In this document: piece after piece, positions 37,899-49,000 of the stretch
How positions within the stretch are numbered: position 1 is the first letter of the stretch
How the letters are laid out: each line of letters starts with the position of its first letter
Source: Cloeon dipterum
Lineage: Eukaryota > Arthropoda > Insecta > Ephemeroptera > Baetidae
Reading direction: 5' to 3'
DNA: 64,000 nucleotides
NCBI RefSeq assembly: GCF_949628265.1
Contig: NC_088786.1
Coordinates: forward strand, 3,844,001 to 3,908,000
Made by a program: the position numbers and the translations under genes
Notes under the pieces: generated by a model
Database searches by the model: none
Told to the model about the DNA's origin: nothing
The model's input: the letters and a program-made list of their open reading frames with translations, nothing else

Positions 37899-40800
37899 AT
37901 GGGTCCCAAAATTGTGATTCTCGTCTTTGTTCTGGTGAGTTATTTTTTTTAATCATTTTCATTTGGTTGCTGAAAGTGCCCAACTTACCAATCTCATTCT
38001 ATTTTCCAGTTCAATTTCTTCTTTGCTAATTATTTTTAGTAAAAAACTGTAAAAATTATCCATCAAGGCTTGTTGCTCCTTCTGATATTTTTTTAAAAAA
38101 AATGTCACAAAATTACAATTAAAGCCAGATCAGCTATAAGGCTCTTATTTCTTTTGAATTATCAGTTTTAATTTTTATTTCTAGGGAAGTTTTCTAGTCC
38201 CTGGCTTTTACTGCAGAAGCTTCGCGGATATAATCAAGGGCATGCCTGATAAATTCGAAGAATCGGAGCAAAGTCGGGCTCTGGGATTGTCAGCGCCGAA
38301 GCAGTCGACGCCAAGGTAATGCGTTTCCCATTCTGCGAATATGACGAAAAAAGAGTTGCCACGATGCTTTTGTTGAACTGGTGTGACTGCCCGAGCGCGC
38401 ACCGCTGCGGCATCATTATATCTGGATTTCGCTGTTAAATACTTATGACTTTTTAGTGAGTGATCGCGCCTCGTTTAATTTTACCAATTACCACTAATTA
38501 TCAGTAATTTCCAATTACATTTAAAGACTATTATGTGGTTCATCACCTCATAAACTAACAGGCAATTTATTAAAGAAAAAAAGAGACAAATAAGAAAAGG
38601 AAAATGATATGTATCTTTTTAGATCTAGAATGTACTTACAAGATGTGACTGCATTCGCCACTTCTCAGGCTGAGTAATTAGCCTGAGAGAGTCAGCATAC
38701 AGGTTAACCTGCCTAACCAATTTATGATTACAAGTTGAAAACTTGTATACTGTTGAATTTCGTATCAAGCTGGCGCGCTACACTTCAGGGCATTAAAAAT
38801 AATGTACATGCTGAAACGAGTCTCAACTAAAAAAAAATTGAGCAAAGGTCCTACTATTATCTTTCTTTTATTTACAAGAACATTCTAGAAGAAATTTCTA
38901 AAAATAAGGATGTGGTAATTTTCAGAGGTCTTTTGCCTTTCTACATGTTGGCGGAGCACATTCTCGACGCGTACTCAGGCGGCGGCCTTCGCCAAAAGTT
39001 CCAAGCCCTGCAGGTAACATAAAAGAGGTTGTGCCACGCAAATCTAATCTAATTGAAATGTGCAGCAATCGTGCGCCGTGCGAGCTCTTGCAGCGGTTAT
39101 CATACCCGTGTTGCTGGCCATCGTCGCCGCTCTGGCCATCATCGTCCTACAGGTCGTCCACTTGATCCTCGCGGCTCTCGTCCTGGCCACTAACTTCGGC
39201 GTAAGTGTCACTTTATTTTGCCGGTGTTGAAAACTTGATTTCGGGCCTCGAAAATAAATAGTCGCTTGGTAGCGATAAATATTTCACTTGCTGCATTAGC
39301 ACACTGTAAGTTACGGCCTATTACTTTAACAAGATTTTCACATTTAGTTACGACTCATCGAGTCCCTGTTTGAATAGTGTGGTGCAAAAAAATGTATATA
39401 TATTTTTATACTATAAATTACCATATTTAAATAAATTGCTTTAAACTTTTAGTCTGAAAGGTGTTCTCTGCTTTGAAGATGTAATTATTATTTCCAGTTG
39501 CGACTTGCGGGCACACAAACCTTTGGTCTCTTCAGGGTCGCAAATGAAACAGAAGGAGACTACGGGCAATGCAACTCTCAGGTAACCTGAATTTAATCAA
39601 TCCAGACAAACTGCTTACGTGACTGACTCTTGACTAAATTTTGTTCGCAGCTTCTAAGAATTATAAGACACGACTGCGCCTACCAAGGTAGATTTGACAC
39701 AAAACTCATTTACAAATCCTGCCAAAACAAAATCTAACATCTCTTCCCTTGACGCTTTTGCATACGTGCTATTTCGCACTAACAAACACCTGACTATGAT
39801 GCATTTCGAAATTTATCAAACCCTGACAGCTGGATGACTTAACGGATTTCTGATGGGCTCCCAATGTAAAAATCCAAACGCATAGAAAACCGGTCGCTCG
39901 CCAAACAAGTTACCAATGTGCAACAGGGAGATCATTCCACTTTCCAAACACCTTATACCCACAAATTCATTTCCCAACCGGTTCTAATGTTTTTTCGTCA
40001 ATCAAAATGCACACGAAATGTGACTTGCCAGTCCACTCGACTGCCTTTCAAACTTTAATGAATTGTGTCAACAGCGCGAGATATCTCCATGGTGCAGCTC
40101 GGCGAAAAGGAATACTATTTCTCCCAGAGCACTATCAAGGTATCCAATCTTTATTTTTAGGTGGAAAATTTGATACTAATGAAATTCTCGTATCCACACT
40201 AGATGCGTTGGGAGGATGCTCAGAGTTTCTGCCGCTCTCGTTGCCAACAGCTGTTGAGCATTGAGGACCCAGTGGAGGAAGAAATGATTTTCGGACACAT
40301 CATGTCCATGGGTATGTATATTAACATGCTTCCTATTGCTTCTATGCAATGTTTTTATTTGCCAACTAAAGAAATTGACATGAAAATTAACAAAAATTCA
40401 AATCCCAAGCACAATAAGTCATTTATTGATCGTTTGGGACATTTGAACTTCTGAAGCAGTGCATTCTAGAAAATTCTTTGAAGCAGTGTCTCGCTCCACA
40501 TTTTAATTTTAATCCAGTCAAGTTTTCACGGTACACATTGATCAACAAACAAAATTATTGTTATTGTTGTTTATTCTTCCTCTACAAGTCATACACGCAT
40601 ATATTCGTATAAAAGCACATAACGACAATGAATTACATAGGGAAGAATGGGCTGACAGACACTAGCATTTAATGCAAAAACGATCAGTACAAATATATCG
40701 CGCTGAGCCCTACTATCACTTAATTGTTCACATATTGTTGCAACAAGTGCTCTCTGCAAAGTTTTAATTAATTTTGGCAGCGTAAAAAAGGGGCACAGAC

Positions 40801-42329
40801 CAAACTAAAGACATGGAAAATGTGATTATGAACGGAAATAATAGCAGCATTTATTTATTTTTTAATTGAAAAGTGTATTTAAATAGTACATAATTTCCAA
40901 TCTATTCACGATAGTATTGGGGTGTAAAATTAAAATGTTTTTAATTATTTGTGAAAATATTTCGAAACTAGTTCTTACTGTTTGATATTTAATTTTAAAT
41001 TAATTTAAAATCAATGATGCGATGACTATTGAAAGAAAAAATATAGATATTTGGTTTTGAGCGCAATGATTGCAGAAAAAAGAGTAATTTTCACTCATCT
41101 GGCTTCAGTCATCTAAAAATTCCTATGAAAGTATCAGTCTGTGGCGAAACAATTAATATGTAAGAGGAAAATCAATGCGAAAGTCTTGAATGTAAGAATT
41201 ATTTGCTAGAAAATGCCAAACTCACCTGTGGCAGCCAACGAACCACATTTTGGTTGCGAAATATTCTGCAAAAGGAGTGAAAACTGCACTGGTGTGCATA
41301 TTTATCATAACCTAAGACACGAAATATTACAAAAATTCAGCCTCAAGAGCCTAGATCAATATAATTAAAATTTTATGATGTGCTGGCCGTTCTAACTGAC
41401 TGCTTTAACGACCAACGACTCTCACTTCCAAGGCACCACACGCGACTGTTGCTTTCATCTTGCGCTGGTCCAGGCAGAGAAAGAGAAAGCGCAGCCCAAA
41501 GGCGAAATCGCGCGTGTTTATGTTACATAAGCAAAAATTTATGCTAGAGACGGCGAATTTAATTTAAGAAATGCCAATTTCATCTAATATTCTTTTTGAA
41601 TAACCAAAAAATATTAATTTAAGAAGAAAAACAAGTTTCAAGCCAAGATAAATTATTTTACATGAATGTTATCAGTGCGGTCAAATATATTATTTTGAAA
41701 TGTATTAAAAAAAAATAAAAATAGAAGCTCCTAAAATGTAATTTTGGCGAATGATCTCAACAGTTGCGACTGAGAAAAAGTACTTAATTTGTCGTTTTTC
41801 TTTAATTTCATGCTCTCTAAAATTAGAACCATTAATTAGACGGGTTTAAAAATTAGTGAACAACATGCATTTTAATTAAATGAAATTAATCTCTCCTTTA
41901 ATAATTTCAGCTGATGAAAAGGGCGAAATCGAGCCCTTCTGGACGTCTGGCTCGTACAAGGACGGCAAGTACAAGTGGTTGGCGACCAACAGGGACTTCG
42001 GCTACATCAACCTGGCGCCACCACGTCAACGAGGCCGCCAAGTGGACTCGAGCTGCGTCGGCATGGCGACGGTGCGCAACGAGACAGCGTGGATCGGCGC
42101 CCCTTGCGAGCAGATGAGCCGCTTCGTCTGCGAGAAGCCTCTGCAGCTGGCTTACAGGGACCACTTCCTCTACGAACAGATGAAGGCCGAGGAGGAAGAG
42201 GAAGAAGCCGAAGCCGCCGCTATCGCAGCAACGGCGCCAACCACCGAGGCGCCGCCTGAAACAAGCACTTTCCCCATTCCGGCTGCCCTGATCAACGCTC
42301 TTCAAGAGATTAGAAAGCGATTCGGTTGA
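37899..42329 (+). CDS. C-type-lectin-domain protein A with internal hydrophobic segment
   Basis: Nine exons: 37899-37934, 38185-38315, 38926-39013, 39066-39200, 39498-39581, 39651-39687, 40075-40139, 40203-40311 and 41911-42329 (TGA); 367 residues with consistent phases. Exons 1-2 give an N-terminal signal (MGPKIVILVFVL...). Exon 4 is a hydrophobic stretch of about 38 residues (roughly 91-128), long enough for a membrane hairpin. The C-type lectin domain spans about 180-306: Y-Y-F-S near its start, then W-E-D-A-Q-S-F-C, I-E-D-P-x-E-E, F-W-T-S-G, W-I-G-A-P-C and R-F-V-C-E. The calcium/sugar motifs EPN or QPD and WND are absent, so classical sugar binding is doubtful. The tail (307-367) has an acidic run, a Thr/Pro-rich part and a basic end. 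A tandem paralogue follows. Likely polyadenylation signals are at 42463-42468 and 42799-42804. Function unknown; insect lectins often act in immunity. Confidence 0.93.
40312..41910 (+). other. Intron 8 of lectin gene A
   Basis: The longest intron of the gene (1.6 kb), against 148 nt at the same place in gene B. AT-rich, without recognisable exons on either strand; a GC-richer patch at 41380-41520 has no coding look. Confidence 0.5.
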
Positions 42330-42798
42330 TTTGGCGCAAATTTTTGGGCAGGGAGGGTCGGCCAGTAAAAATGTAAGACAGCGCTCACCAATCAGGATGA
42401 AAAGATATTTTAAAAATGTACTTCGGTAAATTGGCAGCATCTTGACCAATATTTGAGCGAAAAATAAATTTTCTTGCCTGGGAGCATGAATCCCACGAAT
42501 TTAAGTGCTGAGTGAATGCAATAGTTCGCACTGTCTGCCGTGTGCTCAATTTTATAGTCACAAACGAAATCATTCAAGTGATTTTTTCATAAAAAAATTA
42601 CCAAGCACGTTGAGCAATTTTGTTCATACATATATTCTAGTTATGTACCAACTGATTTTAATTTATTAAATGACAAATTTTATTTATTTCTAACACCGCT
42701 GCTGGGACGTAAAACTAACACACAAACACTAATCCTAGGAGCATAGTAATTTATTATCTTAATTTATTGTGAAATCAAAATGTACTATGAGAACGATG

Positions 42799-42804
42799 AA
42801 TAAA
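42799..42804 (+). terminator. Polyadenylation signal of lectin gene A
   Basis: AATAAA following the block 'ggagcatagtaatttatt', which also precedes the signal of gene B at 45998. An earlier AATAAA at 42463-42468 could give a shorter 3' UTR. Confidence 0.6.
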
Positions 42805-42829
42805 AATAAATAATTTATTCCATAAACAA

Positions 42830-43265
42830 GTCTTTCATATGTCAACAAAAAATAAAAGAAACCAAAAAAATATAATGGATAACTGCAAAGGCAACCAACA
42901 AGTTTGGTCTTGAAATTCTACACCCATCTAATCAGGGGTGTGACCCACTTTGGTAAATACAAAAATACCGTTAATTTGGCATTCAACCCGCATTCTTGAC
43001 CTTGAACTTTAATGGGAATTTTCGGTCAAACACAAATTTAGAAATGGGAATGCGGTTTTCCGTTGCAAATGGAGCTTGGTGTCATCTCCAGAAGGTAGCA
43101 GCAGCTGCCCGTCAATAAATTGATGAAAAATACGTAAATGATTGAATTTTTATTAGAAATCAAATTATTATTTTGAAATTGACGTGCACCACTTGACGTT
43201 AGATATTTCCCGGTTTTGGGGTGTTATGAATTTTGCCCTTTTTCGGAACTAATTAAAGCCTCACT
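42830..43265. other. Spacer between the two lectin genes
   Basis: AT-rich, about 0.4 kb, no gene seen; ends in the shared promoter block of gene B. Confidence 0.5.
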
Positions 43266-43269
43266 GCCC

Positions 43270-43320
43270 GCCTTTTGGACATCCTCCTTTACTCCCGCCC
43301 ATGTGCTCGTATAATTTGTA
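43270..43320 (+). promoter_or_regulatory. Shared core-promoter block of lectin gene B
   Basis: CCTTTTGG, ATCCTCCT and TATAATTTGTA (43310-43320), 51 bp before the ATG, matching the block before lectin gene A. Implies a common start-site architecture and perhaps co-expression. Confidence 0.6.
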
Positions 43321-43371
43321 CGTTGACCTGGCAGACTGCGTCAGTTCAGCCGTGGCTGCCGTCGAGAGAAC

Positions 43372-45700
43372 ATGGGTCTCAAAGTAGCGCTCTTCGCCCT
43401 CATTCTGGTGAGTCAAATCTTATTCAGTAGAGTAAAGTAAAGAAGTTCAGATAATTTCTATAGGGAATCTAGTCACAGTTTTTGTTAATTTTTTAGTTTT
43501 ATTTTTATTTATTTATGACTGCTCTAATTTCTTTTTTATTTAATGCTATTTTTGCTTTTGCAATTCCCTTTACTATTTTATAATATGAAACTCTATGTGT
43601 TTCAGGGGAGCTTTTTGGTCCCTGGCTATTATTGCGGAAACTTCGCTGATATTATTCGCGGCTTGCCCGATAAATTTGAAGAGTCGCCGTCAAGCCGCGC
43701 GCTGTCATGGCCAGTGCTAAAGCATTCAACACCAAGGTAATAAATTTCGGCCTTTCTAATTTTAGAATTTCCTGATGATATTGGACGGATTCTCGAATAT
43801 CAGTTTTGAAAATATTTTTGAAACTTAAAATCGATTCCAAAGACCTAATTTTCCTCCTTTTTCTCAGTTAATTCGAAATTTTTATTCTTGACCGACATAT
43901 AGACGGTTGAAAAATAATTATTTAATTCGAGAAATGATATATTTCAGAGCTCTCTTACCGTTCTACATGATTGCCGAGCACCTTCTCGACACGTTCTCGA
44001 ACGGCGGTTTGAAGACACAGTTTCTTTCTTTGCAGGTAATGTATTCAGAACTAAAGGAACGAGATGCAAATTTCAATTGATAATTTTCGACAGAAATCGT
44101 GTTCTTTGTCGTCCTTGACGGTACTGATCATACCAACGCTTCTGGCCGTCATTGCAGCCGTCGCCATCATCGCCTTGTTAATCCCTAACATCATCCTCAC
44201 CGTCCTCGCTCTAGTCACCAACCTGGTGAGCATAATATGTATTTTCCGAATGAGAGACGTAAAGCATAAAAAAATGGGGACACGTAGCCGCCGGCGTTGG
44301 AGATTGAGTATGAATGGGAGAAGCAAGCTGCTAATGGCTCCCAAGTTACTCGCTGAACAAGTTTTTTGGACTCTGCTTCCAGAAAAGGGCATTCTGCGAA
44401 CAAGATAAAGGAAAAAATAATGATGTGAACTGAACACACGCAATATACTTAACGACAAAATTCAAAATGATTTATTGCGTGATTGCACCTTCAGTTTGTA
44501 AATAAATGTTCCTTCTTGTAAAACATAATTACCCTTTACGCCTGAAGTAGTTATGGTTTCTTCTCGAATTTCGTCTAAAATTAAAAACCTAATTAAAAGC
44601 ATTTCTCAGTTGATACAAATGCAATTTATTTTTATTCTTTCAGTTGAGACTGACAGGAAAGCAAGGAATTTTCAGAGCTGGAATCAACGAGGAATATGGC
44701 AACTGCAACTCTCAGGTAAAGCACAAAATAGAGACAGTACCTGACGTAGCAACTGACAATCTGACACTTGACTCGCTTCTATTCACAGGTTCTCAGACTG
44801 ATTAAACACGACTGTGCTTATCGAGGTAAATGACACACAACAATTTCACACGATTCTATAGCATTACGACGTGCCTAACACAATAATAAAATTATTAATA
44901 ATTTTCAGCACGAGACCTCAACATGGTTGCACTTGCAGATAAAGAATATTACTTCTCGCACAGTTCAATCAAAGTAATTACAAATTATTTCGCTTGAGTT
45001 GCACATGATTGAAATATCAATTAAATTTAGCTCCGTTGGGATGAGGCACAAGATTTCTGCCGCGCTCGTTGCCAGCAGCTCGTGAGCATTGAGGATCCTT
45101 TCGAAGAATCAGAACTGTTCTCTCACTTGAAAAGCATGGGTATGTTCATCTCTTTCAAAAACTACAGATCAGCCAACTAAAAATTGTTTACTGTTATGGT
45201 TGTTAATTTTCCCTTTATAAAAAAGAGACTAATAATTTTCATTGAATCAAATCCAGAGACTAATCTCAAAATCATTTTTTCTTTCAGCTGATGAAAGTGG
45301 AGAAGTGGAGCCTTTCTGGACGTCCGGCTCGTACAAAAACGGCAAGTACAAGTGGCTGTCGACCGGCAGGGACTTTGGCCACATCAACCTGGCGCCGCCA
45401 CGTCAACGAGGCCGCCAGGTGGACTCGAGCTGCGTCGGCATGGCGACGGTGCGCAACGAGACGGCGTGGATCGGCGCCCCTTGCGAGCAGATGAGCCGCT
45501 TTGTTTGCGAGAAGCCTCTGCAACTGGCTTACAGGGACCACTTCCTCTACGAACAGATGAAGAGGGAAGAGGACGAAAAGAAGCAGCAGGAAGATGAATT
45601 GGCAGCTGCAACCACCGAATTGACTCTTGAGGGCAACACCATCCCCATTCCGTCGGCACTCGAAACGAAATTCAACGAGATCAGGCGCAGATACGGCTAG
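43372..45700 (+). CDS. C-type-lectin-domain protein B with internal hydrophobic segment
   Basis: Nine exons with the same phases as gene A: 43372-43407, 43606-43736, 43948-44035, 44094-44225, 44644-44715, 44789-44825, 44909-44973, 45031-45139 and 45288-45700 (TAG); 360 residues. Order: signal (MGLKVALFALIL...), a conserved F-L-V-P-G-Y-Y-C block, a hydrophobic segment (about 90-128), a C-type lectin domain (about 176-301) and a Glu/Lys/Gln-rich tail. As in gene A, EPN/QPD and WND are missing (W-I-G-A-P-C instead). Exons 1-8 differ substantially from gene A. In the last exon, about 170 nt starting at the run before R-Q-R-G-R-Q-V-D are almost identical, also at synonymous sites. Tandem duplicate, about 1 kb downstream of gene A. 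Polyadenylation signal at 45998-46003. Confidence 0.93.
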
Positions 45701-45997
45701 AGATTTAAAGACGGCTTAGGGAATTTCGGCCAGTTCATGTTTTAAGAGAATCTTTTGAGTTGCCTTTGGATGGAGAGAGCTTATGTCACCATGGAGATTA
45801 TTTTATCAATTTCTGCAAATATCTAGCCTGTTTTTATACTTCCTTCCACAATTAACTCCTATTATTACAATCAAAAGCTGATATATGGGACGTAAACACT
45901 AAAACATTTAACCCAAAATCGAGATTAACCATAGGAGCATAGTAATTTATTGTATTTATTTTTGAGCAAATCAAGAGTGATTGTGTAAAACAGAGTG

Positions 45998-46003
45998 AAT
46001 AAA
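45998..46003 (+). terminator. Polyadenylation signal of lectin gene B
   Basis: AATAAA about 300 bp past the stop codon, preceded by the same 'ggagcatagtaatttatt' block as in gene A. Confidence 0.65.
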
Positions 46004-46029
46004 AACATTATTGTAATTCAAAAAAGTTT

Positions 46030-49000
46030 TTAATCAAATCATAGTATCTTTCCTTCATCTCTACTAAAGATGAAAACGCGAAAGAAGAAGTATGCAACCG
46101 GTTTCTCACTATTGACATGCGTACTGCCTAAGCTCGAAATTGGCAGTGGTGCTCCTTTGGGAAGAAGCCACTGCTGCAATAATATGGTCTCTTCACCAAA
46201 CATGACCATAATGATTTGAAAATTTTCAAAATTTCTCACACGAGAAATAAATTTATTTAATTCTTCTAATATAACTGACTTAACCGTAAATTTACTTTAC
46301 GAAAACACAAATAATTGAAAAGTAACAGTCCAAAAGACAAAGGATAATAAATAATAAACTATATAGTCTAGCATATTTATTTAATGCATCTTGTATAAAA
46401 TAGCTAGCGTGTTTTATTGTTTTGTGGATAATATCGTGGAGCAGCTTTCCATTGGACCGAAAGAGAGCAGTAGCGACTCTCTCACTTTCTCCCGTCAGTT
46501 CTCTCAGCAACCGGTAGATGCCGAACTTCTCTCCATCGCGGTCGTTTAATTCTCTTAGGGGAATCATGTATTTCAATAAGTTCAATGCGATATTTTTAAA
46601 TACTTTCCTAAACAATAAATTACTTAAAAAAAACAGCCGGCTTTAATAAAGCTTTACTATATATTTCGATTGAACTAATTATGGTTTGGTGTGGAACACA
46701 AAATGCGAAAGTTTTATTGCAGATTTCTTCTTTTGAATTAAATTTAAATTCTGAGTGAAAATAAAAACACTTCAAAAGAGTTGTTGTCTTGCAAAGAGTA
46801 ACTAGGAAATAGTGAAAGAGGTGGAAGGTCTGCCACCCGCTTTGAAGGGCTGTTCAGCGGTGCAGTTTCATTCGTTGTGCATGTGATGTCTCGATTTTTA
46901 AGTGTTCGTAACGTCTTTTTAGTCTGGGCAAATTTCAGCTTTCCCTCCTGAGAAAAGTCTTATCAAGTGGCATGACTAAATATTCTTGCAAAGTGGTGAA
47001 ATTCAATAGTTAATAACGTTTGAATTGAAAAATGTCATTTTGTTTGTCTAACTGTAAGTTATTGTTAAGCCCGAATTTAATCGCTACCGATCCACCGTTG
47101 TGCACTCAGTATATATATGCTTAAGACGTCGGCGACATACAATTTTCTTCTCGCTGTCTCGCTCCTCCACTCAACTGACTCAACCCTTCATCTGTAATCA
47201 TCTATGGAGCAGCGAATATCATTTAAGTTTATAGAGTAAGACGGGCCAGAGTGGATGACAAGATGCTCCTCTCTATGGGCCAAACAGGGCACAAAGCGCG
47301 CAGCACAAGGAGGGCAAGCAACAGAAGCGGCGCAGAAGAGATTGCTTTAACCGGATTACAAAGTCCGCTGCAAGAAACGCTTTGACCGCTCACCCAAATG
47401 CAATTGCGCCGCCCGCCGCGCCCTATCTTCCCAATCATAAATTCCGCTCGGCTTGTTTCAAGTTTTATAATCCAATAATTCCCTCTGGTGGTGGATTGAT
47501 TGAAACGGACGACTCTAGCAGCCGGAAAACTGACTGGGAATTCGCATTATCACTATCATCGAGTTGTTTGCTGCTAATTACCACATTATTTGCATGTGCG
47601 TCATTAGCGGGGTTTCCGCGTTGCTGGTTGCATAACTCGCTGTTCTCTCTCTGTGTTTGAGTTTTGCCTTCGTGTTTGCGTTTGGATAACCTCGCGGCTT
47701 GCCTGTTTGCATTCTCAGTTTATTATTCTGGCTGTGCAGATTTGCGATGGCCCTCATAATTATTGCTCTAGAGTTTCCCGACAGCCACGTAAATTGAGGA
47801 AATTAAGTGAGATAAATAATATTTCATGGCAAAGTTTTATTTTCATTGTGGCCATCAATTCAATAATTATTAATCAAACTAAAAATTTTAAAAATGGTCA
47901 AATTTAACTAAGAGTATAATTTTGAAAGGGAAAATGAAAAAACAGCCATTTTGGTTTCAGTTTATAAAATCTCATCAGCTGTAAATAATTTACCTCCACG
48001 AGAATCTCATACATTTATTTCATCGTTCTGTGGAGCATTTTGCTGTACATAGTCTGACAAAATCAAAAGTGAATAGTCGTGATTAGTTTTAAGTTTAGTT
48101 TAGGTGCTATTAATCCTGACAAAAATAGGATTAGAATTTACGAATTTAGAAAAATATGCATATGCAGGCATTTTAATGAGAAAAAATGCTGAATTTTTAG
48201 CTCGTGATTTTATGCAGGAGAGGAGTTTGGAATTTGTTGCAAGAAATGCGAATGGCGAGGTTTTACTTTTTGGTTGTGCTCAGAAATTAGTGTAGTCGAT
48301 CGTTTTAAAATTACCTGCAGGGTGAATTTTATTTTTCGGGAATTTGACTGTCACAAATAAGAAAAATGTCAGCTTATTGTTAGTTTAGCAAAAAACTGTG
48401 TGTTTTAAATCATATTTGAAATTTTGGACCACTTTCTTCAAATCTCTAAATATTGACACTGTAGGTGGTTCACATTCACATCCACACAGGCCAAACGAAT
48501 TTAAAAACACGAACGTGAAATCCTATTGCTTTCCTTGTAAGTTTAAAATGCAACATATTATGTATAAATCATGGAAACATTTGCTAACGGTATGCAACAA
48601 GAGACCCCTCTGGTCTTTCCTGTGTGCACTTGACACCGGACACTGTCGTGTGTGCAGCCGCTGCGATTTGCATGCAGTCTGATTTTTGATGACGATTGAG
48701 AAACTGCAAGAGAGTGTCTCTTTCTGCTCCCACGCTCATAACATTGTATTTGTGTCACGCATCCCACGATGAATCCAGTCACTGTGTAATTCTCAGAATG
48801 TGTTTGCAACTAAACTGAGGTGATTTTGAAAAACGGCAGATTGATGGGTGCATTTGCGTGAAACAATTATCAGCCAATTTGTATTAATTGGAAGAAATCC
48901 ATCAACCTTGCAACATAGTCGTATCCAAGTGCAACATACAAGGCGATATAATATAATCACATGGGCAAAGTATGCAAAGGGTGATTAGGGTTATCTGAGG

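Noticed and set aside
41907..42449. 180-codon minus-strand frame under the last lectin exon
   Set aside because: Antisense shadow of a GC-rich exon; a similar shadow lies under the paralogue's last exon because the exons are nearly identical.
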